Shown in pieces: positions 6,128 to 13,685 of a DNA stretch of 30,613 bases (positions within the stretch are counted from its first letter, which is position 1; the number at the start of each line of letters is the position of its first letter). A program made the translations under genes and the position numbers. The DNA is taken from positions 1-30,613 of IMG/VR virus record IMGVR_UViG_3300021472_000007. One strand, given 5' to 3'. The notes under the pieces were generated by a model. The model was given only the letters and a program-made list of their open reading frames with translations, was not told the DNA's origin and did no database searches. Origin of the DNA: a virus.

Positions 6128-7798
6128 ATGATTTACAGAATAGAGGAGGAAAAACCTATAAACGAGGAAAGTGAGCTTTTAGAATTCGCCAAAGACGATA
6201 AAATACTGATTCATGTCCTTAACTATTTAGATTGGCAAATAAAACGTGACTATCCAACCAAGCTAAGCTGCTTCTTCACCGGCGTCTCCGCCTTTCTTAA
6301 GGAGCCGCTTAACCTTTTCCTTAAGGGGCCTTCAAGCATAGGGAAAAGCTATAATGCAACTCGAAGCCTAAGGCCGTTTCCTTCCCACGCGATATGGAAG
6401 CTCGGCGGATTATCGCCTACGGCCCTTGTGCATCTTCACGGCGTCTTAATGAGCAAGGACGGTGAAGAAATCGATTTGGATGAGAAGCCTACACGCCGAA
6501 AAATCAAACTGCAACTGAAAGAGGAGTTGGGCCGGGATCCCAGCAAAGAAGAAATCGAGCGGAAATATCATGAAGAGTTGAAGTTGTGGCGTGAAAAATT
6601 AAGGGAAAGCTATTATCTTGTCGATTTAACCGGCAAAATACTGCTTTTCCTGGAGCCGCCTCATCCAGACACGTTTCATCGGTTGTATCCCATTCTTAGC
6701 CATGACGCTTACCGTATAAGTTACCGTTTCACCGAGAAGACCAAGCGGGGCGGATTTAAAACTACACATGTGGTTATTCAAGGATGGCCCGCAACCATCT
6801 TTCTTTCAACCGACAAAAAATATACCGAGGAGCTTTCTACAAGGAGTTTTACGGCTACGCCGGAAGAAAGCGCCGAAAAATATAGGGCCGCCAACCGGCT
6901 GACAACGAGAAAGGCGGCGCTTCCATGGCAATATGCGAAAAACGAGTTTGAAGAAAAGCTTAGGCTTTATTTGGCGAGAATGGAAATTGTCATGGCTAAC
7001 AAGGATGTTCTTGTTCCATTTTTGGGTTTGGAGGAGGCTTTTCCCGCCGAGCTTCCACGCGACATGCGAGACTATCAACATTTCATTCAGTTCGTGAAGG
7101 CCATAACGGCGCTTCATTATCTTAACCGGCCCTATTTGGAGATGGATGGGAAAGGCTACATTATAGCTTCGGCGCAGGACGTCATCGTCGCCATGAAGCT
7201 TTACTATCACATTTTTGAGACTACACGGACGGGGCTTGACAAGCAGCTTCTCGACTTTTACCATAAAATTATAAAAACGAAGGAGTTATGGTATGCGAAG
7301 GAGCTTACCGCCGAATATAACCGGCGTTTTCGGCCTCCGCGAAGCGAGAAAACCATCAAGCGTTACCTTCAAGTTCTAAGTGATGTCGGATATGTGAATG
7401 TCCGGAAGGATGATGATGACCGACGATTAAATATTTATGAGCCTCTCGTAAAAGAGGAAGAAAAAGGCTCAATTCTGCCCATTTCGGAAATGTCCACATT
7501 TTTAACGGAAATTTTGGAAAAGGGGCTTGAGGAATGGAGAAAAGAAATGGACACCCAGACCGGAAATATACCTATATTTCCGAATTACCGTGAAAGGGAA
7601 AATCCGCTTTCTTGGGAACAACTGAAACAAAAAATTTTAAGTGTAAATTGGGATGTCGTGTCCATTTTTGATTTCGAAGAAGAAAGCGTAAAAGCGGAAA
7701 ATAAACTTGAAAAAATGGACAATTCGGAAATGGGCAAAATTGAGCCTAATTCTAATTCTAAAGTTATTGGTTTATGGAAGTGGGCAAGCCATGAGTGA
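6128..7798 (+). CDS. Replicative helicase-like P-loop ATPase
   Basis: 556 residues. Walker A GPSSIGKS at 67-74, Walker B ILLFLE at 171-176, a sensor-1-like polar residue in IFLSTD (about 224-229) and a probable arginine finger in ELSTRSF (R239) give an AAA+/helicase core of the kind found in viral and plasmid replication proteins. A charged insertion of about 50 residues (110-160) separates the Walker motifs. Residues 371-440 form a winged helix (ELTAEYNRRFRPPRSEKTIKRYLQVLSDVGYV) for DNA binding. The last 115 residues are low in predicted structure, and their DNA contains clustered short motifs (see site at 7485-7731). No polymerase or primase is seen, so the virus probably recruits host replication enzymes. 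Confidence 0.75.
   Translation: MIYRIEEEKPINEESELLEFAKDDKILIHVLNYLDWQIKRDYPTKLSCFFTGVSAFLKEPLNLFLKGPSSIGKSYNATRSLRPFPSHAIWKLGGLSPTALVHLHGVLMSKDGEEIDLDEKPTRRKIKLQLKEELGRDPSKEEIERKYHEELKLWREKLRESYYLVDLTGKILLFLEPPHPDTFHRLYPILSHDAYRISYRFTEKTKRGGFKTTHVVIQGWPATIFLSTDKKYTEELSTRSFTATPEESAEKYRAANRLTTRKAALPWQYAKNEFEEKLRLYLARMEIVMANKDVLVPFLGLEEAFPAELPRDMRDYQHFIQFVKAITALHYLNRPYLEMDGKGYIIASAQDVIVAMKLYYHIFETTRTGLDKQLLDFYHKIIKTKELWYAKELTAEYNRRFRPPRSEKTIKRYLQVLSDVGYVNVRKDDDDRRLNIYEPLVKEEEKGSILPISEMSTFLTEILEKGLEEWRKEMDTQTGNIPIFPNYRERENPLSWEQLKQKILSVNWDVVSIFDFEEESVKAENKLEKMDNSEMGKIEPNSNSKVIGLWKWASHE
7485..7731. promoter_or_regulatory. Clustered TGTCCA / CGGAAAT sites and dyad
   Basis: Inside the helicase 3' end, TGTCCA or its complement occurs four times (7491, 7548, 7659, 7716) and CGGAAAT four times on the plus strand (7485, 7506, 7561, 7725). 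A perfect 10-base dyad, CGGAAATATA CC TATATTTCCG, spans 7561-7582. One segment (7545-7580) matches 25743-25778 with the same spacing. This suggests a protein-binding region ahead of the 7791-11688 gene block. What binds it is unknown. Confidence 0.45.
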
Positions 7799-8525
7799 TG
7801 TTTTAAGAATTTTGAATCAGCATAAATTTACGGTTCTGTTTAGTGGTGGGAAAGATAGCACTGCTGCTTTGCTTTGGGTTTACAATAATGTTTCGCATAA
7901 TAACTGGAACGTATTATATGTTGAAGTTACAGAGAATACTCATCCACTCTGTAGTCAATATGTCAATGAGGTATGTGATTCTTTAGGCTTGCATGAAAGG
8001 CTGTTAACTGTTAAAACTGCTGATTTTTTCGAGTTGATGGATAGGTGGGGTCCTCCATTACTTTTTGCTTATCGATGGTGCCTTTACCAATTAAAAATTA
8101 AAGCATTTAACAAACATGCCTATTACTATACGGTTGATGGGATCCGACGGGAAAACTCCAAGATAAGGAAAGGATTAAAGGCTATAAATGTTCTTAAAAT
8201 TGCGAAAAGAATAGCAATTTCGCCATTAACTACCTGGACCACACAGCAAGTAATTGATTATATTAAAGATAATGGTTTCAAGCTTAATCCATGCTATGCC
8301 AGGTTTGGGCATAGCGGAAACTGTATGTTTTGTCCCTACGCCAACAAACGCCATATTACACTTACACTTGCGGATCCCTACTGGAGAGAGAAAATAGTTT
8401 CGGCGTTAAAGAAACATGAAAATAAAATGAAAAAGGGAAGTATCGGAAGGTCTGTCTTTAATAGATGGATGAAAAATACCCCTCAACTTTCTCTTGCTAA
8501 ATTCGTGGAGGAAATTCCAAATTGA
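7791..8525 (+). CDS. PAPS-reductase-like PP-loop protein
   Basis: 244 residues. PP-loop SGGKDS at 18-23, the GIRRENS substrate-loop motif near 117-123 and ISPLTTWTTQQVIDYI (about 143-158) place it in the adenine-nucleotide alpha-hydrolase family with phosphoadenylylsulfate reductase (CysH) and the DNA phosphorothioation enzyme DndC. C97, C168, C178 and C181 match the four-cysteine arrangement for an iron-sulfur cluster. Phage copies are widespread. Proposed roles include sulfur assimilation or nucleic-acid thio-modification. An ATG at 7791, overlapping the helicase stop, fits the family start. A longer frame from 7707 lies wholly within the helicase gene and is less likely. Confidence 0.8.
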   Translation: MSDVLRILNQHKFTVLFSGGKDSTAALLWVYNNVSHNNWNVLYVEVTENTHPLCSQYVNEVCDSLGLHERLLTVKTADFFELMDRWGPPLLFAYRWCLYQLKIKAFNKHAYYYTVDGIRRENSKIRKGLKAINVLKIAKRIAISPLTTWTTQQVIDYIKDNGFKLNPCYARFGHSGNCMFCPYANKRHITLTLADPYWREKIVSALKKHENKMKKGSIGRSVFNRWMKNTPQLSLAKFVEEIPN

Positions 8526-8863
8526 GTGATATATGGAGTGAGTTGGAGGAGAGGCTCAAACAAAAAGCCAAAACAACTAATTGGATATATGAAACTTACT
8601 TTAGAACTGAAGACCTTCATGCTTTGACTGAATGGGTTAGGCTTGAGGATGTAAAGGAAGCCATACAACAACTAAAACAAAACTATGTTTTGGTTAAAAT
8701 TGGAGATTTAGAAGCAATAGTTTGCACTTCGACTGATTATGATAGTTTAAGAGATATTGTGGATGATTTTTGCGGCAATTATGATGACGTGGCACGAGAA
8801 GCGTATGCTCTTGGAATGAAAGACTTAGCAAAGAGGTTGTTGAAAAATGTTAAAATGTATTGA
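8522..8863 (+). CDS. Hypothetical protein
   Basis: 113 residues from a TTG overlapping the previous stop, with GGAGGAAA upstream. Mixed helix/strand with a central strand segment YVLVKIGDLEAIVCTS and helices on both sides. No family recognised. It sits between a PP-loop enzyme and a nuclease-like gene and overlaps the latter by 17 bases. Confidence 0.65.
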   Translation: MSDIWSELEERLKQKAKTTNWIYETYFRTEDLHALTEWVRLEDVKEAIQQLKQNYVLVKIGDLEAIVCTSTDYDSLRDIVDDFCGNYDDVAREAYALGMKDLAKRLLKNVKMY

Positions 8864-9293
8864 AGATAAGCTTCTCGATGAAGCAGTATTAAAAACTATT
8901 GAAAGGTTGCATCAAGGCGAAATTGTTGATGTTAAAAGGCATGTTAGGCTTGAAGGATTAGAATGTGATGCAGTTGTTGCTCTTAAATTGCAAAGAGTCA
9001 AAAGAACGATTGGTTTTGAGCTTAAAATTGGTGATTTAGCAAAGGTAGTAGAGCAAGCGTTTGCCAGAAAACATCTTTTCGACTATATGTATGCAGTATG
9101 TGATATTCGCTTACCATTATATGACGTTTTAAGTTGGCTAAACAACGTTGGATTGTTAAAAATGATTTTTGATGATGGAATAGGCTTGATTCTAACTGGA
9201 AATTCACTCTTAGTTGTGTCAAAAGCAAAATGGAATCAGAATCGTCCTTTAAAAACTTTAGAGGAGTTGTTGCGGAAAAATGCAAGTTCTTAA
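8847..9293 (+). CDS. PD-(D/E)XK nuclease-like protein
   Basis: 148 residues. The pattern ECDAVVALK (D41), GFELKIGD (E58-x-K60) and VVEQAFARK (Q70) followed by a FDYMYAVCD strand matches the PD-(D/E)XK nuclease fold, including the conserved Q/A-rich helix after the catalytic lysine. It would cleave or process DNA in recombination or replication. The family was assigned from this motif order and spacing. Overlaps the next gene by 14 bases. Confidence 0.65.
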   Translation: MLKCIEDKLLDEAVLKTIERLHQGEIVDVKRHVRLEGLECDAVVALKLQRVKRTIGFELKIGDLAKVVEQAFARKHLFDYMYAVCDIRLPLYDVLSWLNNVGLLKMIFDDGIGLILTGNSLLVVSKAKWNQNRPLKTLEELLRKNASS

Positions 9294-10071
9294 ACATATA
9301 ATTCCCTACCAGAAACAATCGGATAGTTTTTATATTGCATTTATTGGAGACACTCATATTGGCCATCGAACCGTGGATTGGCCAACCCTAAAGCGAGTTT
9401 TAAACTGGATAAAGGAAAACAACGCCTATTGGATTTTTATGGGAGACGCCGCGCATGCGATAGCTCCGCACCCGAATGAAAGAAGATTCGACCTTGACGA
9501 GCTTGACCCACAGTTTCTAACGCCTGAACAGCAATACAAGAAGGTTTATGAGCTTTTGGAGCCGATACGCCGGCAAGGCCTAATGATTCTAACCGGCAAC
9601 CATGACGATGTTTTGCGGCGCCGACACTACCACGACTTCGTGGATGCCTTAGCCTACAAGCTTGGAGTAGCCTATGCGGGATACGACGGCTTCTTACGGC
9701 TCGTCTTTAAACGCGGCCGACACCAGCAACGCTTGGATATTTATGCTCATCACGGCTACTATGGCGGAAGAACCAAAGCCGGAAAAATCAATCGGCTGAC
9801 CGACATGGCTAACCTTTTCGAAGCCGACGTTTACGCGATGGGCCACGTCCACGAAATCGACTACACAACAAATGTCCGCCTATACGTGGATAGTCGGTTG
9901 CATGTGCAGGAGAAGGTTCAGCATTTCCTTGTTACCGGCGGCTTCATCCGTGGGTATGTTCCGAATTGTCATACTTATATTGAAAGGCGTATGCTCAGGC
10001 CTACAAGGCTTGGAAGCATCGCGTTAAGATTCTGGCCAGAAACACGAAAAATAGAAGTGATAGAAATATGA
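9280..10071 (+). CDS. Calcineurin-like metallophosphoesterase
   Basis: 263 residues with the complete metallophosphoesterase signature: GDTHIGH (23-29), GD at 55-56, GNHD (106-109), paired His at 157-158 and GHVH (188-191). Two metal ions would be bound. The family includes the Mre11/SbcD nucleases and various phosphodiesterases. Next to a PD-(D/E)XK protein and a methyltransferase, a role in DNA end processing is plausible, but no capping domain typical of Mre11 is present, so the substrate is uncertain. Confidence 0.88.
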   Translation: MQVLKHIIPYQKQSDSFYIAFIGDTHIGHRTVDWPTLKRVLNWIKENNAYWIFMGDAAHAIAPHPNERRFDLDELDPQFLTPEQQYKKVYELLEPIRRQGLMILTGNHDDVLRRRHYHDFVDALAYKLGVAYAGYDGFLRLVFKRGRHQQRLDIYAHHGYYGGRTKAGKINRLTDMANLFEADVYAMGHVHEIDYTTNVRLYVDSRLHVQEKVQHFLVTGGFIRGYVPNCHTYIERRMLRPTRLGSIALRFWPETRKIEVIEI

Positions 10072-10748
10072 GTAGCCTCATAACTTGCAGTTATAAGCCT
10101 AACAAATATGGTAACATCCCAAGTCTATTACAAGGTTACATACATAAAGTATTCCAAAGGATATTAACTTTTTTCGTGAAGGCCCCAGCAAAAATCCTTG
10201 ATTGCACATGTGGACCTAAATTTTTTTGGCGTAACTGGCAAAACAATAAACTTGACGGTAAATATGAAGTTGTTTTTAGTGATGTTAGGAAGTTAGGGCA
10301 TGTCCAAGCTGACTTTTTCAATCTTCCATTTAAAGATGAATGTTTTGACTGTGTTGTTTTCGATCCACCCTATCAAGATAGATGGAGATTTAATCTTGAA
10401 AAGGTTAAGCGTCCGGGGAGACTTTATCTTGAAAATCCCTATTCCTTAAGTGAAGGTTGTGAATGCTTTACTCCTAATCAATTAGATGAGGTTAAGGCTG
10501 AGTTTTGGAGAGTGCTCAGACCTCAAGGAATACTGATTATGAAGTTGGCCGACCATCGCACCAGAAATATTTGGTGGCAGCCAGAAGTTTTTAAACGAAT
10601 GACTGACCTTTTCAAAATTTTAGATGTAATCATTTATGTTAGACCTAAAGGAAGTCTCTTCCCTCCAGTTTATTTTATTAAACGTAACAATATTAGCACA
10701 TTAATTCATGCCTATTTTTTCATTTTGAAAAAGGTGATTGAAATTTGA
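10068..10748 (+). CDS. DNA methyltransferase (DPPY class)
   Basis: 226 residues. AdoMet-binding motif I-like LDCTCGP at 44-50, the acidic residue in SDVRK (about 72) and catalytic DPPY at 99-102 identify an amino-methyltransferase acting on adenine N6 or cytosine N4. A C-terminal segment (LIHAYFFILKK) matches the final strand of the fold. Target-recognition content is minimal, so specificity cannot be read. No cognate endonuclease is obvious, so it is probably an orphan enzyme protecting viral DNA or marking it for regulation. Overlaps the next TTG start (TTGA). Confidence 0.82.
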   Translation: MSSLITCSYKPNKYGNIPSLLQGYIHKVFQRILTFFVKAPAKILDCTCGPKFFWRNWQNNKLDGKYEVVFSDVRKLGHVQADFFNLPFKDECFDCVVFDPPYQDRWRFNLEKVKRPGRLYLENPYSLSEGCECFTPNQLDEVKAEFWRVLRPQGILIMKLADHRTRNIWWQPEVFKRMTDLFKILDVIIYVRPKGSLFPPVYFIKRNNISTLIHAYFFILKKVIEI

Positions 10749-11104
10749 GGTTAAGGATTTATATTGCTGGACCCTTAACTCCGCGAAACTGCAGTTTACA
10801 TGATGCTCCACGAATCGCACAACGCAACGTTGATAAGGCAATAGAAATTGCAAACGCCCTCATAGAAAAGGGCCATTACGTCTTTGTTCCTCATTTAAGC
10901 TATTACATTCACATTCATCGTAGTTGTAAGCGAGATTACGGTGAATGGTGGTATGAACAAGATTTCACGTTTTTGAAGTATTGGGCAAACGCCCTATTCT
11001 ATATTGGCCCAAGTAAAGGGGCGGACATGGAGCTTGAACTTGCCAGAAAATTAGGGTTAAAGATTTTTTACAGTTTAGAGGAGGTTCCAGATGCAAATAA
11101 ATGA
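10745..11104 (+). CDS. Nucleoside deoxyribosyltransferase-like (DUF4406)
   Basis: 119 residues, TTG start overlapping the methyltransferase stop. IYIAGPLTPRN near the N-terminus, a central DFTFLKYWANALFYIGPSKGADMELELARKLG segment broken by strand turns, and the late E in MELELA are the marks of the nucleoside 2-deoxyribosyltransferase / DUF4406 fold. Likely acts on nucleotides, as suggested by the adjacent Nmad1-like and methyltransferase genes. Confidence 0.75.
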   Translation: MRLRIYIAGPLTPRNCSLHDAPRIAQRNVDKAIEIANALIEKGHYVFVPHLSYYIHIHRSCKRDYGEWWYEQDFTFLKYWANALFYIGPSKGADMELELARKLGLKIFYSLEEVPDANK

Positions 11105-11441
11105 AGCTTTAGAATTGGAAAGGCGAGACTTCGAAAAAAGAATGCAATTAAGACAGAAAAAAGCTCATGATTACGCTACGGACTATGATGTTCTTTCAAA
11201 CTTCAAATTGATGGCCAGCCTAATTAAAACGTTAAATCTTGACATGACCAAACCGCATGGAGTCGCCATGTTCTTTGTTCTGCATAAAATTGCGAGAATC
11301 ACGAATTTATGGAATAAGGGCGTAAAACCGGAAAACGAATCGTTGATTGACAGCTTTCTTGATTTAAGCAATTATGTAGACCTTGCAAAAGAGTGCTATA
11401 TCGATTATATGAGGAAGGAAAATGGCGAAAAGAAAGAATAG
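11091..11441 (+). CDS. DUF1599-like nucleotide-modification associated protein
   Basis: 116 residues with a strong AGAGGAGG site. The layout KKAHDYATDYDVLSNF, a lysine/His helix VLHKIARITNL and ESLIDSFLDLSNYVDLAKE matches DUF1599 (nucleotide modification associated domain 1), an all-alpha fold related to MazG-type nucleotide enzymes. Such genes accompany phage DNA-base modification systems. Stop overlaps the next gene. Confidence 0.72.
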   Translation: MQINEALELERRDFEKRMQLRQKKAHDYATDYDVLSNFKLMASLIKTLNLDMTKPHGVAMFFVLHKIARITNLWNKGVKPENESLIDSFLDLSNYVDLAKECYIDYMRKENGEKKE

Positions 11442-11688
11442 GCGAATGTTCACCAATGAAGAACTCAAATATGCAGCTAAAATCCTAAATTTTCACGCTC
11501 CATTACCAAAATGTATCTGCGGGTCCAGAAACTTTAAATTTGGAATAGCTAAAGACGGACGGTTATATGCTCACTGTTTGAAATGTGGAGAACAATACAC
11601 TTATGAAGTCCGGCAAAGAAGATGGCTTCGCGGTTTTATAGTTAAACCGTTAGCTAACATTAAGGAGGCCGTGTTACCGAATTTCTGA
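11422..11688 (+). CDS. Zinc-ribbon protein
   Basis: 88 residues. CICGSRNFKF and CLKCGEQY, about 20 residues apart, make a zinc ribbon, with basic N- and C-termini suited to nucleic-acid contact. Last gene of the nucleotide-metabolism block, followed by structured element 2. Confidence 0.7.
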   Translation: MAKRKNRRMFTNEELKYAAKILNFHAPLPKCICGSRNFKFGIAKDGRLYAHCLKCGEQYTYEVRQRRWLRGFIVKPLANIKEAVLPNF

Positions 11689-11698
11689 TTATATATGA

Positions 11699-11823
11699 GG
11701 AGGGGTCCACGTCTCTGCGTGGCGCGTGGCCCAGCATCAACCCTCGCCGAGGGTATCGGCTTCTTGTTGGCGTGTGATGCTTTGGGTCCGCATGTAGATT
11801 CAACATGTTCTGTGGGCCCCTTC
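11699..11823 (+). ncRNA. Structured RNA element 2 (multi-branch)
   Basis: A closing helix pairs 11699-11710 with 11812-11823 (core GGGGTCCAC with GTGGGCCCC, with a U-G pair). Inside are a stem GGCCC-AGCATCA (11728-11739) with TGATGCT-tt-GGGTC (11775-11788), capped in part by hairpin CCCTC-gcc-GAGGG (11741-11753), and a separate hairpin CATGT/ACATG (11791-11807). This gives a three-way junction. An alternative hairpin, CCAC (11707-11710) with GTGG (11719-11722), would compete with the closing helix. No ORF fits this 180-base gap. Confidence 0.65.
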
Positions 11824-11867
11824 CCTACCAAATAGTGATGGGTGCTCCAGATGAGAGGAGATAAAGA

Positions 11868-12104
11868 ATGGATAAAACAAGACTATTGATTCTGGTTTTT
11901 TTCTTATTTTCAGTTTTTCTATGGTGCATTTATGTAGAGTTTATGGTTAAGGTTTTATGGAATATTTCAATTTTAACTATAGGCGGAATTATAAGCTTTT
12001 TTGCTGTTTTCTTGGTAGCGTTTCTTTTACTTGTTTTTTCTGGTGCCCTTTTTATCTTACTTATTTTATGGAAGGAATTTCAAGCTTATGAAATCACTGT
12101 TTAA
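11868..12104 (+). CDS. Two-TM membrane protein
   Basis: 78 residues behind GAGAGGAGAT. Two long hydrophobic segments (about residues 5-27 and 36-66) make it an integral membrane protein with a short acidic end. Not similar in motif to any family I can name. It begins 44 bases after structured element 2 and overlaps the following small membrane gene. Confidence 0.65.
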   Translation: MDKTRLLILVFFLFSVFLWCIYVEFMVKVLWNISILTIGGIISFFAVFLVAFLLLVFSGALFILLILWKEFQAYEITV

Positions 12105-12354
12105 ACGCTTACAAATTTTCTATTTCCGCCACAAACCCTATTTTAAGGTTTACCTGTCCAAATCCACCAAAAAAGCGTTATTATCGGCTATTATTGCGTT
12201 TTGCAGCGCTTTACTGTCCGGTTTGCAGTCCGCCCAGCTTATAACGGCTATAACAGTTACAACGGCCATTCTTTCGGCTGTCATTCATTTCTGCGGAGAA
12301 CTGCTTAAAAATGAGCAAGATAGAAGTCAGAGAAAAAGCGGTAATCGAGCTTAG
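12088..12354 (+). CDS. Small membrane protein (holin-like)
   Basis: 88 residues from the ATG at 12088, which has GGAAGGAAT upstream. An in-frame ATG at 12031 would sit within the previous gene. Basic amphipathic N-terminus, then two hydrophobic helices (about 33-50 and 53-72), then a charged tail. Paired with the preceding TM gene and adjacent to a transglutaminase-like protease, it could be the membrane part of a lysis cassette, which is an inference from arrangement only. Confidence 0.6.
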   Translation: MKSLFKRLQIFYFRHKPYFKVYLSKSTKKALLSAIIAFCSALLSGLQSAQLITAITVTTAILSAVIHFCGELLKNEQDRSQRKSGNRA

Positions 12355-12472
12355 CAAGGACTTAAGCCGGAAAATAAATGAGGTTCTGGAGCATTACGAG
12401 GTTAATACGCCGGAGCTTGTTCTGGCTTGGGTTACGGCCTTGATGGCCTTTCTTGATGCACAGAAACGTTAG
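12311..12472 (+). CDS. Hypothetical small helical protein
   Basis: 53 residues, ATG inside the end of the previous gene, ending in TAG. Two helices (EKAVIELSKDLSRKINEVLEH and PELVLAWVTALMAFLDAQ). The second is hydrophobic enough to touch a membrane or a partner. No family recognised. Confidence 0.55.
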   Translation: MSKIEVREKAVIELSKDLSRKINEVLEHYEVNTPELVLAWVTALMAFLDAQKR

Positions 12473-12484
12473 GGTGCATGCTTC

Positions 12485-13132
12485 TTGAAGGTTCCCACCG
12501 TCAACTTCAGCCTTTTCGGCGAAGAATGGCTAATCACAGACTACATTCAAGTTTCTAATCCTCAACTGCGCCGGATCGCAAAGAAAATCAAGGCTAAAAA
12601 CCGCGATGAAGTAATATTGAAGATTGTCGAGTGGGTAGCCGAAAACATTGAGTATCCCCTCGACTATCGTGGAAGACCCAACGCTGCGCAATACGCGAAG
12701 AAATTTAAATGGTTTGACGGCGTATATTTGGCTGAGACGCCGGATGAATTGCGCCGATACGGCTGGCTGTTTCCAAATCAGACCGCAACCATCCGGAAAG
12801 GCATCTGTTTTGATTCGGCTTGTCTCTGCACTACGCTTCTCCGCATAAAGCGGATTCCAGCATGGACAGTTTTAGGCGCGGTTCTTAGAACCAAATCGAA
12901 AAGGTTTTTGGGCTTGCATGCTTGGACCGAAGCCAAAATGGAAAATGGCACTCGAGTTGTGATTGAGACGACTGTGCATCCGCATCCGCCCGAGCTAATC
13001 AAAACCAGCCAAATCTACAATGGACGCTTACCCATCACCTATGATCCCTTCGCTTGGTTTAACGAGTCGGAATGGAAAGAGGACAAGGAGAAAGTGGCGT
13101 TGTATGAGGGGATGATTCTTGGAAAACAGTGA
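12485..13132 (+). CDS. Transglutaminase-like cysteine protease A
   Basis: 215 residues from a TTG start. Nucleophile region RKGICFDSACLCTTLLR (C108) followed by a helix, IPAWTVLGAVL strand, H145 in LHAWTEA and an acidic residue E161 in VVIETTVHP complete a papain-like transglutaminase triad, although Glu replaces the usual Asp. Members hydrolyse or exchange amide bonds. Archaeal-virus relatives include pseudomurein endoisopeptidases that break host wall crosslinks. Located immediately before the terminase genes, so it may be an endolysin or a virion-maturation protease. A second copy of the fold lies at 20052-20600. Confidence 0.75.
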   Translation: MKVPTVNFSLFGEEWLITDYIQVSNPQLRRIAKKIKAKNRDEVILKIVEWVAENIEYPLDYRGRPNAAQYAKKFKWFDGVYLAETPDELRRYGWLFPNQTATIRKGICFDSACLCTTLLRIKRIPAWTVLGAVLRTKSKRFLGLHAWTEAKMENGTRVVIETTVHPHPPELIKTSQIYNGRLPITYDPFAWFNESEWKEDKEKVALYEGMILGKQ

Positions 13133-13685
13133 AGAATACAGTTTCACCATTAACCTTTTCGGAAAAGTCTTTTATGAAGGAAATTTCAGCGAGCTTCGCA
13201 AGCAAAAGGCAATATGGAAGGTTTTCGGCGTAGATTATGAAGCGGAAAAACAGAAGCAGCAGGAAATATGGGATACATTTAAGATTAAGGCCCCCCGGTC
13301 CGCATTTAAACATAGACTTATGTTAAAACAATACCTAAAAGTATTGATTCCACCCTCAAAACGAAGGGAATATGAGGAGTTTCGGCGCGCCGTCTATTGG
13401 CATTTAAGGCATAGGCCCGACTTCGCCAGGAGAGTTGACGTCAAACTTATTGATCGGCTTGCCAGGATTTGGGCTCTCTGGCTGTTGATTGAGGAAAAGT
13501 TGAGTTTGGGGCCTGATGATCAGATAAGCAAGCTTACAGATGCCTTTTATAAGATTGATGCTATGCTTTCTAAAGCATTAGAAGAGCTTGAAATTACGCC
13601 GAAAATGCGGAAGAAAATAGCTGAAGACTTGAAGGAAGATGACAAGATTACGGAACAGTTGAAAAGGCTTATTGGAGCAAAATGA
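13119..13685 (+). CDS. terS: Probable terminase small subunit
   Basis: 188 residues from a TTG start behind GAGGGGATGA. Basic helical N-terminal half (KRREYEEFRRAVYWHLRHRP) and a C-terminal half with conserved-looking helices (LIDRLARIWALWLLIEEKL, DDQISKLTDAFYKIDAML, ITPKMRKKI). The position directly before TerL with a 4-base overlap is the standard place of the DNA-recognition subunit that starts packaging. The call rests on synteny and helical layout. Confidence 0.6.
   Translation: MENSEEYSFTINLFGKVFYEGNFSELRKQKAIWKVFGVDYEAEKQKQQEIWDTFKIKAPRSAFKHRLMLKQYLKVLIPPSKRREYEEFRRAVYWHLRHRPDFARRVDVKLIDRLARIWALWLLIEEKLSLGPDDQISKLTDAFYKIDAMLSKALEELEITPKMRKKIAEDLKEDDKITEQLKRLIGAK

Noticed and set aside
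6806-7264. Long antisense frame inside the helicase gene (152 codons)
   Set aside because: Complementary shadow of a well-supported gene with Walker motifs. No ribosome site and low-complexity, Lys/Arg-rich translation.
7707-7790. Longer start for the PAPS-reductase-like gene
   Set aside because: The extra 28 residues lie inside the helicase gene and are not part of the PP-loop fold. The ATG at 7791 in a stop overlap matches the operon style.
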